A stretch of DNA of 52,802 bases from Desulfuromonas sp. (GCA_002869695.1 PKUD01000004.1:1-52802), one strand, 5' to 3'; shown: positions 40,611 through 49,450, numbered from the stretch's first letter. The notes: generated from the letters alone by a model not told the origin. A program made the numbers and translations.

Positions 40611-40637
40611 AAAGGGCGACCGTTAGGGCCGCCCTCG
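40611..40637 (-). terminator. Terminator of the thiol-redox operon
   Basis: Minus-strand AGGGCG/CGCCCT stem with an imperfect inner part and a short loop is followed by a run of five T (plus-strand A at 40611-40615). It lies 43 bases after the DsbA-like gene stop. Confidence 0.75.
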
Positions 40638-40679
40638 CTGTTTTATGTATCGTGCCTTCTAAGGTATTAACTCCTTAGA

Positions 40680-41333
40680 TTAGTTTGGGTATTGCAAGTC
40701 AAGCTCCGTTTGAATCAAATGGAGTAATTGTTTATAGCCGAAAGTCTGCAGCGGTTTGCCATTGACAAAGTAACCGGGGGTTTTCTGCACATTGAGCGCT
40801 TTTACATCAGCCATATCCTGCTCAATGATTTTGGCAATGGCGGGATCATTCATATCTTTTTTTAGTCGCTCAATATCGAGTCCCACCTGTGGAAGAAATT
40901 GCCATAATTTTTCTGGCTGCCAGTTATGATGGCTGGCCCAGATATTCTGCGATTTAAACATAATATCCAAGGTTTCCCAGTACTTTCCCTGCATTCTGGC
41001 GGCTTCGACAATCTTGACGAAATTGTCGGCGCCTTCATGGAAGGGGGCGTAGCGGAGGACCAGTTTAATCTTGCCGGGGTTGGCGTCCATGATCTTCTTG
41101 ACAAAGGGGGCGAATGCGGCGCAGGTTTCACAGGCCGGGTCCATAAATTCAACCAGGTAGACCTTGGCGTCATCGCTGCCAAGAGTCGGAGAGTGGTCTC
41201 TGACGAAAAGCTCAGCGTTTTGTTCTGCCATGAAGCCATATTTTTCAATCTGTTGTTCTTTGTAATAGGAGGTAGCAACGATAAATCCCAGAATTAACAG
41301 AACGCATGAAAGTCCAACGAGTACATATTTCAT
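40680..41333 (-). CDS. DsbA-like thioredoxin-fold protein
   Basis: The 217-residue protein has an N-terminal signal anchor (VLVGLSCVLLILGFIVATS), an active-site Cys68-x2-Cys71 (CETC) and a cis-Pro region KTPGYFVNGKPL (about 188). These are features of periplasmic thiol oxidants (BdbD/DsbG-type). Its partner DsbB-like protein is encoded just upstream with a 4-base overlap (stop 41330, start 41333). It would be re-oxidised by DsbB and could form disulfides in secreted proteins. Role in cytochrome c assembly is suggested by the neighbourhood. Confidence 0.87.
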   Translation of the reverse strand: MKYVLVGLSCVLLILGFIVATSYYKEQQIEKYGFMAEQNAELFVRDHSPTLGSDDAKVYLVEFMDPACETCAAFAPFVKKIMDANPGKIKLVLRYAPFHEGADNFVKIVEAARMQGKYWETLDIMFKSQNIWASHHNWQPEKLWQFLPQVGLDIERLKKDMNDPAIAKIIEQDMADVKALNVQKTPGYFVNGKPLQTFGYKQLLHLIQTELDLQYPN

Positions 41334-41770
41334 TTGGAGGTTCTCCTCTTCAAGACAAGTAATAGGATGACTATTGTTGAAAATGCGAAAAATGACATCA
41401 TCGGAATCGATATGAAACCGAACAGCTCAATGTATTTTTCCGTGCATGAAACACCCTGCGAGCAGGGCTGAATGTTCTCCGGGATGACACCGGCATAGAG
41501 CAGGGTGTGATAAAGGGCTGTCAATCCACCCGCGATCGAAAGGGGCAGGGCATACTTGACCACGCTTTTGTCAAATGTCGGGAAAAGTCCGGCGGCTAAA
41601 ATGAAGACCATCGGAAACAGACAGATCCTCTGGTACCAGCACAGGACACAAGGCTCATACTCAAGGACGTAACTGAAAAAGAGGCTTGTCGTCGTCGATA
41701 CACTGACTAAAAGCCAACCCAGAAAAAGTAGCGTCCAGTTTGTTTTGGCCGCTTGGCCAGATTGAGACAT
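41330..41770 (-). CDS. dsbB: Disulfide bond formation protein DsbB (BdbC type)
   Basis: The 146-residue inner membrane protein has four hydrophobic helices, the quinone-side CVLC pair (Cys41, Cys44 followed by WYQRI) and a periplasmic pair (Cys103 and Cys109 in QPCSQGVSC). It passes electrons from a DsbA-like partner to quinone. It overlaps that partner by 4 bases and follows CcdA after 56 bases. Oxidising (DsbB/DsbA) and reducing (CcdA/TlpA) pathways are therefore encoded together. Confidence 0.9.
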   Translation of the reverse strand: MSQSGQAAKTNWTLLFLGWLLVSVSTTTSLFFSYVLEYEPCVLCWYQRICLFPMVFILAAGLFPTFDKSVVKYALPLSIAGGLTALYHTLLYAGVIPENIQPCSQGVSCTEKYIELFGFISIPMMSFFAFSTIVILLLVLKRRTSK

Positions 41771-41826
41771 ATTTTATAATCCTCCGCATTCAGGAGTTCG
41801 TTTGAGATAATGCCACCATATGAGGC

Positions 41827-42576
41827 TTATCCACGTACGGGAATCCACTGGTAGAAGAACATGGTGATCTCTGCCAGCAGGTTGAACATAAGCATGATAC
41901 CGACGGCGATGAGCATAACACCTGTGCCTATTTCAATCAGACGGATGTGCTTTCGGAAGCGCTTGAAGGCAGACAGAAACTGATGAAAGAGAAGCCCCGA
42001 AAGCAGGAACGGAACACCCAGCCCCAAAGAGTAGACCGAAAGCAGTCCGATTCCCTCGCCAACCTGGCCAGACGAGGCCGCTACCACAAGAATTGACGCG
42101 AGAATCGGGCCGATGCAGGGGGTCCAGCCGGCGGCAAAGGCGATGCCCACCAAAACGGTTCCGGCAAAGCCACTCGGTTTTTTTTGCAGGTTGACTCTTT
42201 TGTCGCCGAGAAGAACGCCGAAGTGAAACAAGCCGGTCATATGAACGCCGAACAGCAGAATCAGCAGTCCGCCGATCTTCTCAACCCAGTCCAACCCCTC
42301 ACGCAGAAAGGATTCTAGCTGGCTGGAAGCGATACCGGCAATGGCGCCGAGCAGGATGAAAATGACGGAAAACCCGAAAATAAAGCACAGCGAGTGGAGC
42401 AAGACCGTCAGGCGGACCTTGGCATCGGGGTGCTCTTCATCGAGTTGACTGAAAGACAGCCCGGTAATGTAGGTCAGATATGAAGGGATCAGCGGCAACA
42501 CACACGGCGAAGCAAACGAGAGAATGCCTGCAGTAAACGCAATCCAGTAGGTAATATCAGCAGTTTGTTGCAGCAA
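41827..42576 (-). CDS. ccdA: CcdA-type thiol-disulfide transmembrane electron carrier
   Basis: The 249-residue protein has six or seven hydrophobic helices and the two conserved Cys of DsbD-beta/CcdA proteins: Cys25 in FASPCVLPLIPSYLTYITG and Cys154 in AAGWTPCIGPIL. It moves reducing equivalents from cytoplasmic thioredoxin to a periplasmic thioredoxin-like protein such as the TlpA encoded just upstream. Translation starts at TTG 42576 with AAAGGAT about 9 bases upstream. No ATG is available at the family N-terminus. It is 5 bases from the TlpA gene. Confidence 0.92.
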   Translation of the reverse strand: MLQQTADITYWIAFTAGILSFASPCVLPLIPSYLTYITGLSFSQLDEEHPDAKVRLTVLLHSLCFIFGFSVIFILLGAIAGIASSQLESFLREGLDWVEKIGGLLILLFGVHMTGLFHFGVLLGDKRVNLQKKPSGFAGTVLVGIAFAAGWTPCIGPILASILVVAASSGQVGEGIGLLSVYSLGLGVPFLLSGLLFHQFLSAFKRFRKHIRLIEIGTGVMLIAVGIMLMFNLLAEITMFFYQWIPVRG

Positions 42577-42581
42577 TTTGA

Positions 42582-43100
42582 CTATCCTTTGATCAGGTTC
42601 TTGAGAAATTTAAGAGTGTCAGGACTGGACCAGTCGAGCGGACCAATGATCTTCTCGACGACGGTCCCATCTTTTCCGACAATAAAGGATTCAGGAAATT
42701 TGTAGACGCCGTAGAGTTGCTGTACAACGCCCTTGTCGTCATAGAGGATGGGAAAGGTATAGGGAGTCTTCTTCAGGAATTCAGGGACAACAGTGCGACC
42801 ATTTTGCTCGGTATTGATCGCAAGCATCACGAAATCGCCACCCGCCATGGCTTCATGGAGTCTTTCCATCGATGGCATCTCTTCAATACAGGGTGGGCAC
42901 CAGGTTGCCCAGAAGTTCACCAGGACAATTTTTCCACGTAAATCCGCCAGAGATATTTGATTGCCTTTCGTGTCCTCAAGTTGGAAGTCAGGGGCCACAT
43001 CACCTGCAACCACTGCTGTCGTTGAAGGCAGATTGGAATAAATGTAGACAGAAACGCCTGCCACCACGAGTAAAACAATAAGCAAAACCAGACGACTCAT
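42582..43100 (-). CDS. TlpA/ResA-like membrane-anchored thioredoxin
   Basis: The 172-residue protein has one N-terminal anchor helix (about 3-21), then an AhpC/TSA-type thioredoxin domain with VAPDFQLEDTKG (about 35-46) and Cys68-Pro-Pro-Cys71 (WCPPC). A late cis-Pro region FPESFIVGKDG is present. ResA-type proteins reduce apocytochrome c cysteines before haem attachment by ResB/CcsA, encoded 0.8 kb away. It is the first gene of a four-gene operon that continues with CcdA. An FNR-like palindrome lies about 120 bases upstream. Confidence 0.93.
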   Translation of the reverse strand: MSRLVLLIVLLVVAGVSVYIYSNLPSTTAVVAGDVAPDFQLEDTKGNQISLADLRGKIVLVNFWATWCPPCIEEMPSMERLHEAMAGGDFVMLAINTEQNGRTVVPEFLKKTPYTFPILYDDKGVVQQLYGVYKFPESFIVGKDGTVVEKIIGPLDWSSPDTLKFLKNLIKG

Positions 43101-43220
43101 ATCAAACCCTTCTCTTTTGACTGTTAAAGGACAATTGAATTCAGTACAGTCATCGTCCTTTCCGCTCTGAAATGGAAACGGACTGTGACCTTTATCTGCT
43201 TAGCATGAATGAATAAAGAA

Positions 43221-43234
43221 TTGATCTTTGTCAA
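43221..43234. promoter_or_regulatory. FNR/CRP-like palindrome upstream of the TlpA-CcdA-DsbB-DsbA operon
   Basis: TTGAT-CTTT-GTCAA matches the FNR consensus (TTGAT-N4-ATCAA) at 9 of 10 positions. It is 121 bases upstream of the TlpA ATG (43100). It suggests oxygen- or redox-linked control of thiol-redox genes. Sequence match only. Confidence 0.45.
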
Positions 43235-43268
43235 TGCTTTGACTGCAGCGACGCATAGGTGAAATTAT

Positions 43269-43718
43269 TTAATGCAGAAGAACAACGGTGCGCAAGGAGG
43301 CCAAAGTCTGTCGAAGTGGTAATTGATGAGAGTGAGGCCGGCTGCTCAGGTCTTCAGCGCTCAAGCGTTTAGCTGTGATGCAGACGGAATTGGGCTTGTC
43401 GATATCAGCTGTCGAGACTTTGCTTTTCGGCCGATTCTGATGTGCCGGAGTGGCTGTTGAGTAATACGCAGGCGTATCAAGGCAATCACCAGTGCCGGAG
43501 GAAAAAGTAACGCCTGCATTTGAGGTCTGGGCGGGGTGTTGTTCTGTGTCAGTAGCGCAAGGTATCCAACACCTGCCCCCCAGATTGGCTTCCAGGTGAG
43601 GGGGGGCTTCCGCATCCTTGCACCAGAAAAATGCATTTCCGGTGCTGGTCATGAGCAGCAGATAAATCAGAACTAAAAGCTGCGCCATCCACTTTGTATG
43701 GAGAGAGTTTGTCAACAT
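43269..43718 (-). CDS. Small secreted cysteine-containing protein, uncharacterised
   Basis: Starting at ATG 43718 the product has 149 residues: a hydrophobic signal segment (MAQLLVLIYLLLMTSTGNAFF), then five Cys (WCKD, RCWIPC, GDCLD and a late VCIT) and a C-terminal LRTVVLLH. I recognise the pattern (Cys after the signal, a CxDxP motif, a terminal LRT-VLL) from small proteins seen beside metal-efflux genes, but it has no known function. The frame is open from 43769, but that ATG lies inside a good -10 element (GATAAT), so it cannot be the start. ATG 43688 is an alternative. It lies between ccsA (upstream) and the TlpA operon. Confidence 0.5.
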   Translation of the reverse strand: MLTNSLHTKWMAQLLVLIYLLLMTSTGNAFFWCKDAEAPPHLEANLGGRCWIPCATDTEQHPAQTSNAGVTFSSGTGDCLDTPAYYSTATPAHQNRPKSKVSTADIDKPNSVCITAKRLSAEDLSSRPHSHQLPLRQTLASLRTVVLLH

Positions 43719-43767
43719 AACCGTGCTTGGGAACCTAAAGTTTATTCGGTGATTATACTCTTTCGTC

Positions 43768-43797
43768 ATTATCGTCGGTAATATAAAAGAGCGTCAA
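43768..43797 (-). promoter_or_regulatory. Predicted sigma-70 promoter for the 149-residue secreted protein
   Basis: On the minus strand TTGACG (43792-43797) and GATAAT (43768-43773) are 18 bases apart. The -10 overlaps the first ATG of the open frame and so rules it out as the start. It follows the ccsA terminator. Confidence 0.6.
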
Positions 43798-43842
43798 TAG
43801 GGTTCTCCCTGGTTTTGCCTCGTGTATTTGCACTCTTAATGA

Positions 43843-43876
43843 GGAAAAGGGCGATCCGGTCGGCTCGCCCTTTTCC
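43843..43876 (-). terminator. Terminator of resB-ccsA
   Basis: A perfect 12-bp stem (GGAAAAGGGCGA/TCGCCCTTTTCC) with a 10-base loop lies 25 bases after the ccsA stop. The T run in the distal arm and following TCATT support termination on the minus strand. Confidence 0.8.
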
Positions 43877-43900
43877 ATGCGTGATCTCGTGATACGGTTC

Positions 43901-44761
43901 TTATGCCCCGCCGTACGAATGCAGGCCGGACAGAACCAGATTGACACCCAGGTAGCAGAAGATCGTGGCGGCAAAGCCGATAATCGACAGCCAAGCTGCG
44001 CGGCGGCCAACCCAGCCCCGGGTGAAGCGGGCATGCAGGAAGGCGGCGTAGACGAACCAGACGATCAGGCTCCAGGTCTCCTTCGGGTCCCAACTCCAGT
44101 AGGTACCCCAGGCGTAGTTGGCCCAGGCCGCTCCGGTTACGATGCCGAGGGTCAGCAGCGGAAAGCCGATCATGATCGCCTTGTAGTTGATGTCGTCGAG
44201 AACCTTGGTACTCGGGAATACACCGAGAATCCCGCCGATCGGTGATTCATCGGCATGCTTTTCCTCCTTGCCGATTTTAATCAGGTACATGATCGAAACC
44301 CCGCAGGCGACAGCAAACGCCGCATAGCCGAGGAAGCAGGTAATGACGTGGTAGGTCAGCCAGTTGCTCTGCAGGGCCGGGACCAGCGGATCGATGGCGT
44401 TACTGAGCGACAGCTGGGCCCAGATCATGCTGATAAAGGCAAAGGGGAGGACAAAAGCGCCGACCGAAGGCTGTTTGTATTTAAAGTCGATCAGCATATA
44501 GACAAGCAGGATAGACCAGGCGAAGAAAACCACCGATTCATACAGGTTGGTCAGCGGCGCCCGGCCGTCGACACCGAGTAACTGGTAGGATTCGTACCAG
44601 CGGAGACCAATGGCGATGGTGTTGGCGACAAAGCCTGCTCCGCCAGTCACCCGGGCGATCATCGCGACAGCGTTGCTGCGGGTCGCGACATAGGCAATAA
44701 ACATGACCATCGAGGCAAAGTAGCCGAAAGTCGTGATGTTGAAAAACAGAGAACTCGTCAT
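43901..44761 (-). CDS. ccsA: System II cytochrome c biogenesis protein CcsA/ResC
   Basis: The 286-residue membrane protein has about eight hydrophobic helices and the Trp-rich haem-handling WWD motif WGTYWSWDPKETWSLIVW (about 218-235), with conserved His in HVIT and HARFTRG. With ResB it exports haem and attaches it to reduced CxxCH motifs. It lies 18 bases downstream of resB and ends the unit, followed by a strong hairpin terminator. Confidence 0.94.
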   Translation of the reverse strand: MTSSLFFNITTFGYFASMVMFIAYVATRSNAVAMIARVTGGAGFVANTIAIGLRWYESYQLLGVDGRAPLTNLYESVVFFAWSILLVYMLIDFKYKQPSVGAFVLPFAFISMIWAQLSLSNAIDPLVPALQSNWLTYHVITCFLGYAAFAVACGVSIMYLIKIGKEEKHADESPIGGILGVFPSTKVLDDINYKAIMIGFPLLTLGIVTGAAWANYAWGTYWSWDPKETWSLIVWFVYAAFLHARFTRGWVGRRAAWLSIIGFAATIFCYLGVNLVLSGLHSYGGA

Positions 44762-44779
44762 AATATTTACTCCTCAGGC

Positions 44780-46150
44780 TCAGGCTTTGTTTTCGATGGT
44801 TTGCGCCAGGTCTTTCTTCATCTCGTCGAAGGCCATAGAGAAAGCAGGCTGATTTCGATGGGCGCTGGCGGCAACACGGACGCGGGTTTTGCCGTTCTGT
44901 TCATCAAGACAGATCCAGATCCGTCGATGTGAAAAGAAGAAGGCGCCGCAGGACCCGAAAACCATCATGAAACAGCCGACCCAGACCACCCAGACGCCGG
45001 GATCTTTGGCCACTGACAGGCCGGTATACATCGGCGGTTCGTCATAGCCGGCCAGGGTGAAGCTGAAAATGCCAGCCCTTTTTTCGTCAAACTGAGGGAA
45101 CTGTTGCAGAACGATGAACGGCGCCCCCTGCTGGCCGTTGGGGGTGTTGACACGCAACTGGGCTGCCGGGCCAAAGCGATCGTAGTTAGGTGCGTAGTCG
45201 GTGACCGCGAACGCATAACCACCCGGAAGGGGGGTGTTTTGCCCCTGGACAACGCGAAGGTTCAGTACTTCTCCGCTTTCCCTGACCTTGACCTGAACCT
45301 TGAATGAGGCGTTTCCGGCCGGGCCATAACTGGACTGGTAGAATGTAATTCCCTTGTAGGTCAGTGGGTCGTTGACTTCGATGGTCTTCTTGATGACTTC
45401 CTGGCCGTTGTCGATCACCACCAGATCACTGGTATAGTCCTTCGGTCGCTGAGTCCCGTCGTAATAGGTCACGGTGAAATCGTCGCAACGCACTTCAAAG
45501 CCAAGATCCATTGGCGTCTGGGAGCCGCGCGGCCAGACCTGGGCGGTGCTGGTCCCTTCGGCGATGTTGACATAGGCCTTGTAACCCCAGACCGTGCCCA
45601 TGATCGCACCCAGCATGATGACCAGAATCGACAGGTGGGTGATATAGGCGCCAAAGCGGGAGTAGATCCCTTTCTGCGCAAACAGGTGCAGTTTGCCGTC
45701 ATCTTCGGTCAGGGTCGGTTTGGTGAAGGCTTTTTCCAAGGTCCCGGCAAGCCGTTGTGCGAGCTGCTGGGGCTCTTCCTTGCTGGAAAATTCTGCCCGG
45801 TTGACAGAGTTTTTCAGGGTCCCTTCACCGGCGATCAGGGCTGGCGAGGTGACGAATTTCCATGCCCGGGGAAAGTTCTTGATCGAGCAGCAAATCAGGT
45901 TTGCGCTGAACAGGGCCAGGATGCCGACAAACCACCAGGAATGGTACATGTCGGTAAACTGAAGCTTGACGAACAGTTCATAGTTCGACTGACCGTATTC
46001 GCGAATATACTCCTCGGGTGACGCATTCTGCTGCAGTACCGTGCCGATAATCGAAGTGATCGCCAGCAGCAGCAGGGTAATGATTGTCAATTTCAGGGAG
46101 CAGAAAAAATCCCAAGTCCGGTCGATTATATTACGTTGATTATGTGCCAA
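44780..46150 (-). CDS. resB: System II cytochrome c biogenesis protein ResB/Ccs1
   Basis: The protein of about 456 residues has three N-terminal helices (LKLTIITLLLLAITSIIGTVLQ; WWFVGILALFSANLICC; ITHLSILVIMLGAIMG), a long periplasmic domain and a final helix (WVVWVGCFMMVFGSCGAFF). It forms the haem lyase complex with CcsA. The frame is open to 46195 (TTG, next codon ATG 46192). An AGGAG 8 bases before TTG 46150 decides this start, giving (M)AHNQRNIIDRTWDFF. A start at 46192 would add 14 residues. ccsA follows after 18 bases. Confidence 0.9.
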   Translation of the reverse strand: MAHNQRNIIDRTWDFFCSLKLTIITLLLLAITSIIGTVLQQNASPEEYIREYGQSNYELFVKLQFTDMYHSWWFVGILALFSANLICCSIKNFPRAWKFVTSPALIAGEGTLKNSVNRAEFSSKEEPQQLAQRLAGTLEKAFTKPTLTEDDGKLHLFAQKGIYSRFGAYITHLSILVIMLGAIMGTVWGYKAYVNIAEGTSTAQVWPRGSQTPMDLGFEVRCDDFTVTYYDGTQRPKDYTSDLVVIDNGQEVIKKTIEVNDPLTYKGITFYQSSYGPAGNASFKVQVKVRESGEVLNLRVVQGQNTPLPGGYAFAVTDYAPNYDRFGPAAQLRVNTPNGQQGAPFIVLQQFPQFDEKRAGIFSFTLAGYDEPPMYTGLSVAKDPGVWVVWVGCFMMVFGSCGAFFFSHRRIWICLDEQNGKTRVRVAASAHRNQPAFSMAFDEMKKDLAQTIENKA

Positions 46151-46258
46151 AACAAAGTCTCCTGAATCAATCTCCGTCATTCCCTTTATCATCAAAGGTG
46201 ACGGATTCGGTAATCATAGCCGGCAGTCCGGCCAGGGTCAATGCGTGATCACCGGATC

Positions 46259-46708
46259 TCAATTCATCAGGACAGTGCTTCTGACACCAAGCATAGTTTG
46301 CGAGGGGGTGGTCGGCGGTTGCCAGCTCGCCAGAAGAACCGGCGCCGGCAGAGATTTCAGGTGCAGGGGCTGGCCGCTACGGAAACCGGGCAGCGGCAGG
46401 CGCAAGCCACTTAGCAGCGGGTCCGGTATGTCTACATGGCTGCTGTATTCAGGACCGCCCAGAGAACGATTGGGAGCCTGACTTTGGTGACAGGAGCGGT
46501 CTGGACAGCTGGTCGCCTGAACCGGTTCAGAAAAGATCAGGTGGCAGTCGGTAACGTGAGCCGGGCTAACGTCGTGGGTTACAGCAGTACGCCTTGACGC
46601 ATCTTCTTCGATGCAGTTATAGGCACACTGCAGGACTCCACTGGATAGCACCAGAAATCCCAGAACCCCGAGTACGCAGATATTGGTAAGTATCGAACGG
46701 TCAGACAA
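46259..46708 (-). CDS. Second small secreted cysteine-containing protein, uncharacterised
   Basis: The 149-residue product starts with a hydrophobic segment (ICVLGVLGFLVLSSGVLQ). Five Cys follow: CAYNC directly after the signal segment, then TDCHL and CPDRSC. The C-terminus is VRSTVLM. The overall plan (length, Cys after the signal, a terminal R-S/T-VL motif) parallels the gene at 43269-43718, though clear alignment is not obvious. Translation starts at TTG 46708 with AGGAG about 11 bases upstream. It sits directly upstream of resB on the same strand, so it may be co-transcribed with cytochrome c assembly genes. Function unknown. Confidence 0.5.
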   Translation of the reverse strand: MSDRSILTNICVLGVLGFLVLSSGVLQCAYNCIEEDASRRTAVTHDVSPAHVTDCHLIFSEPVQATSCPDRSCHQSQAPNRSLGGPEYSSHVDIPDPLLSGLRLPLPGFRSGQPLHLKSLPAPVLLASWQPPTTPSQTMLGVRSTVLMN

Positions 46709-46849
46709 CGTGTTGAAACTCCTGAATTCCCCCCGGTTCGCTAAGACCGCGAACTATAACCTGAGCGGATCACTATTGCAAGAGTAATGCTTGTTTAACG
46801 GCTTAAAAAGAGGCTATGAAACAATGGCATAGTGTCCTTTTGCACAGTT

Positions 46850-47743
46850 TTAGAGTCCGGTCTCCTGAAGTTTTTGCAGCAGTTCCTGCTGTTCCTTTTC
46901 GAGCTTTTTGGGAACCTCGACGTCAATTACGGCATACAGGTCACCGGCGGTTTTTTTGCTGGTCGCAGGGACGCCGAAGCCGCGCAGCCGGATTTTCTGC
47001 CCGGGCTGCATGCCGGCCGGGACTTTGACGCGTTTCGGTTGATCCAGAGTGGGTACCTCGACACTGGTTCCGAGGCAAATTCTACTGAAAGGGATGGCGA
47101 TGTGGACCAGCAGATCGTTACCCTCTCGGCTGAAAATCGGGTCGCTGTCAACTTCAATCTGCAGGATCAGGTCACCCGCTTTACCGCCGGTCGGGCTCGG
47201 CCCTCCTTTGCCGGCAACGCGCAGTTTGGAACCGGACTCGATGCCTGCCGGGATGCGGACTTTCAATTGCTCGGAGCGTCCTTCATGGCGGTAGTCAATA
47301 CGGCGTTCGCCGCCGGTGACCGCCAGGCGGAAGGGGATGTGGATCTGCATTGAGTAATCCTGGCCTCTGAGTGACTGCTGGCGGAATCCGGCGTGACCGT
47401 TAAAACTGCTGCGCCCGCCACGGCCACCGAAGAGTTGACTGAACAGGTCTTCGCCGCCGAAACTACCAAACAGGTCGCCGAAATCGACATTGCGGAAAAT
47501 ATCTTCCTGGCTGTAGCGTTGATGGAAACCGGAGTCACCGAAGTGGTCATAGTTGGAGCGCTTTTCCTTATCCGAGAGAACCGCATAGGCTTCAGATATT
47601 TTCTTGAACTTCTCCTCGGCCTGCTTGTCGCCGGGGTTGCGGTCCGGGTGATATTTTTGTGCCAGCTTGCGGTAGGCTTTTTTAATCGTATTGGCGTCGG
47701 CGTCACGGGCCACGCCCAGGATTGCATAATAATCTTTTGCCAT
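46850..47743 (-). CDS. DnaJ-class co-chaperone without zinc finger (CbpA-like)
   Basis: The 297-residue protein has an N-terminal J-domain with the HPD motif (His32-Pro33-Asp34) in [18 protein letters not shown]-rich linker and two C-terminal substrate-binding barrels ([22 protein letters not shown] and [29 protein letters not shown]) follow. The CxxCxGxG zinc repeats of DnaJ are absent, so it is of the CbpA class. It stimulates a DnaK ATPase. ATG 47743 has AAGGAG about 11 bases upstream. A divergent promoter pair separates it from the hemG-like gene. Confidence 0.9.
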   Translation of the reverse strand: MAKDYYAILGVARDADANTIKKAYRKLAQKYHPDRNPGDKQAEEKFKKISEAYAVLSDKEKRSNYDHFGDSGFHQRYSQEDIFRNVDFGDLFGSFGGEDLFSQLFGGRGGRSSFNGHAGFRQQSLRGQDYSMQIHIPFRLAVTGGERRIDYRHEGRSEQLKVRIPAGIESGSKLRVAGKGGPSPTGGKAGDLILQIEVDSDPIFSREGNDLLVHIAIPFSRICLGTSVEVPTLDQPKRVKVPAGMQPGQKIRLRGFGVPATSKKTAGDLYAVIDVEVPKKLEKEQQELLQKLQETGL

Positions 47744-47779
47744 CTGGTCGGCGCTCCTTGAGGAAAAATTTAAACTTAC

Positions 47780-47808
47780 ACTATAGAAACGGTTACAGGT
47801 TGGGTCAA
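47780..47808 (-). promoter_or_regulatory. Predicted sigma-70 promoter of the dnaJ-like gene
   Basis: On the minus strand TTGACC (47803-47808) and TATAGT (47780-47785) are 17 bases apart, 37 bases before the ATG. A close match to consensus. Confidence 0.7.
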
Positions 47809-47874
47809 TACTTCACTTGCATCTTGTGGCGGCGAGTGGAGCCCAGTTGCAAAGGAAAATCAGAATCGCCTCCC

Positions 47875-47903
47875 TTGACCGTTGCTGGGATTGTCGGTAC
47901 TAT
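47875..47903 (+). promoter_or_regulatory. Predicted sigma-70 promoter of the protoporphyrinogen oxidase gene
   Basis: TTGACC (47875-47880) and TACTAT (47898-47903) are 17 bases apart, 50 bases before ATG 47953. It forms a divergent pair with the dnaJ-like promoter. Confidence 0.7.
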
Positions 47904-47952
47904 TGATATTCGACAGAAAAACATAGTAATTCCAATATGTTTAGGAGCATAT

Positions 47953-49359
47953 ATGACACGGATTGTGGTTATCGGCGCGGGAATTTCGGGGCTTGCCACT
48001 GCCTACGCCATTGAATATCTGGCCGGCCACGCCGGGCTTGAGGTCGAGACGCAGGTGCTGGAAAAACTCGATCGGACCGGCGGCAAGATCCATTCAATCA
48101 AGGACCAGGGCTATATCTGCGAATGGGGGCCGAACGGTTTTCTCGACAACAAGCCGATGACCCTGGAACTGTGTGACCGATTGGATATCGCCGGACAGTT
48201 GCTGCGGTCTGATGACAATGCCCGCAAGCGATTCATCTATTCAGAGAAGATGCTGCATCGTCTGCCGGAAAATGGCCCGTCTTTTCTTAAGTCACCCCTG
48301 ATTAGCTGGTCTGGAAAACTGCGGCTCGCCAGTGAAATGCTGATTCCGAAACGCCGGGACGGGGTTGACGAAACCCTGGCTGATTTCGGTCGCCGCAGAC
48401 TTGGTGCTGAGGCCCTCAACAAGCTGATCGCGCCGATGGTCTCGGGGATCTTTGCCGGCGATCCGGAAACCATGAGTCTGAAGAGCTGTTTCCCGAAAAT
48501 TCACAGTCTAGAGCAGGAGTACGGCGGCCTGATTAAAGCAATGCTCCGGCTGGCGAAAAAGAAACGGGCCGAGGTGAAAGAAGGCAAAGTTGTCGCCAGC
48601 GCTGCCGGTCCCGGCGGTATCCTGACCTCTTTCAATGAGGGGATTCAGGAGTTGAGCGACGGGACTGCAAAAGCACTTGCCGGTGAATTGCGAACCGAAG
48701 CCGGAGTGGCAAAAATCGAGAAAAAAGAGGGAGGCTATCTGCTCCTCCTTGAAGATGGTAGCCAACTCGATGCCGAGCTGGTGGTCGGCGCCGCCCCTGC
48801 CTACGCTGCGGCGAATATGCTCAACGAACTGGACAACGCTGCGGCGGAACTGCTGCACGGCATCCCCTACGCAACCATGAACGTTGTCTGCTTCGGTTAC
48901 CAGCAGGACAAGATCGCCCGTGATCTCAATGGCTTCGGCTATCTGAACGCCAAGGCCGAAGGCTGTAATACCCTCGGAACTCTGTGGGATTCGAGCATCT
49001 TCCCCAACCGTGCTCCAGAAGGGCATGTGTTGCTTCGTTCGATGATGGGCGGTGGAACCAACCCGGGCGCGATCGATCTCTCCGAGGACGAAGTCAAGGC
49101 CAGAACCATGGCGGATCTGAAACAGATCATGGGGATCGAGGCGGAGCCCGATTTTGTAAGGATTTTCCGCCATCGCAAGGCGATCCCCCAGTATGTCGTC
49201 GGCCATAGCCAGCGCCTGCAGCAACTTGATGAAAGGATGGCCCAATACCCCGGGCTGTTCCTCACCGGCAACGCCTTCGGCGGAGTCGGTCTGAATGACT
49301 GCGTCAATTCGTCAAATCTGGTGGCCGAAAAGGTGATCGAACTTCTTAAAGCGCGCTAG
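47953..49359 (+). CDS. hemG: Protoporphyrinogen oxidase, HemY/PPOX type
   Basis: The 468-residue flavoprotein has an N-terminal dinucleotide-binding motif VVIGAGISGLATAY (about 5-18). It has the substrate and FAD segments CEWGPNGFLDNKP (about 56-68), SGIFAGDPETMSLKSCFPKI (about 160) and FLTGNAFGGVGLNDC near the C-terminus. It oxidises protoporphyrinogen IX (or coproporphyrinogen III in related enzymes) to the porphyrin. By family it is the HemY type, which uses oxygen, but other acceptors are likely in anaerobic relatives. AGGAG 5 bases before ATG 47953 fixes the start. The frame is open to 47722 but that part overlaps the divergent promoter. Gene naming varies (hemG/hemY). Confidence 0.93.
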   Translation: MTRIVVIGAGISGLATAYAIEYLAGHAGLEVETQVLEKLDRTGGKIHSIKDQGYICEWGPNGFLDNKPMTLELCDRLDIAGQLLRSDDNARKRFIYSEKMLHRLPENGPSFLKSPLISWSGKLRLASEMLIPKRRDGVDETLADFGRRRLGAEALNKLIAPMVSGIFAGDPETMSLKSCFPKIHSLEQEYGGLIKAMLRLAKKKRAEVKEGKVVASAAGPGGILTSFNEGIQELSDGTAKALAGELRTEAGVAKIEKKEGGYLLLLEDGSQLDAELVVGAAPAYAAANMLNELDNAAAELLHGIPYATMNVVCFGYQQDKIARDLNGFGYLNAKAEGCNTLGTLWDSSIFPNRAPEGHVLLRSMMGGGTNPGAIDLSEDEVKARTMADLKQIMGIEAEPDFVRIFRHRKAIPQYVVGHSQRLQQLDERMAQYPGLFLTGNAFGGVGLNDCVNSSNLVAEKVIELLKAR

Positions 49360-49450
49360 CTAGCTGATGCGCAATCTTCGGATCGTTCGTTGTGACGTTC
49401 CGATGGGTAATGTCTGGTTGCCTGTTTCTGAAGTACCGGCGACTGACAGA

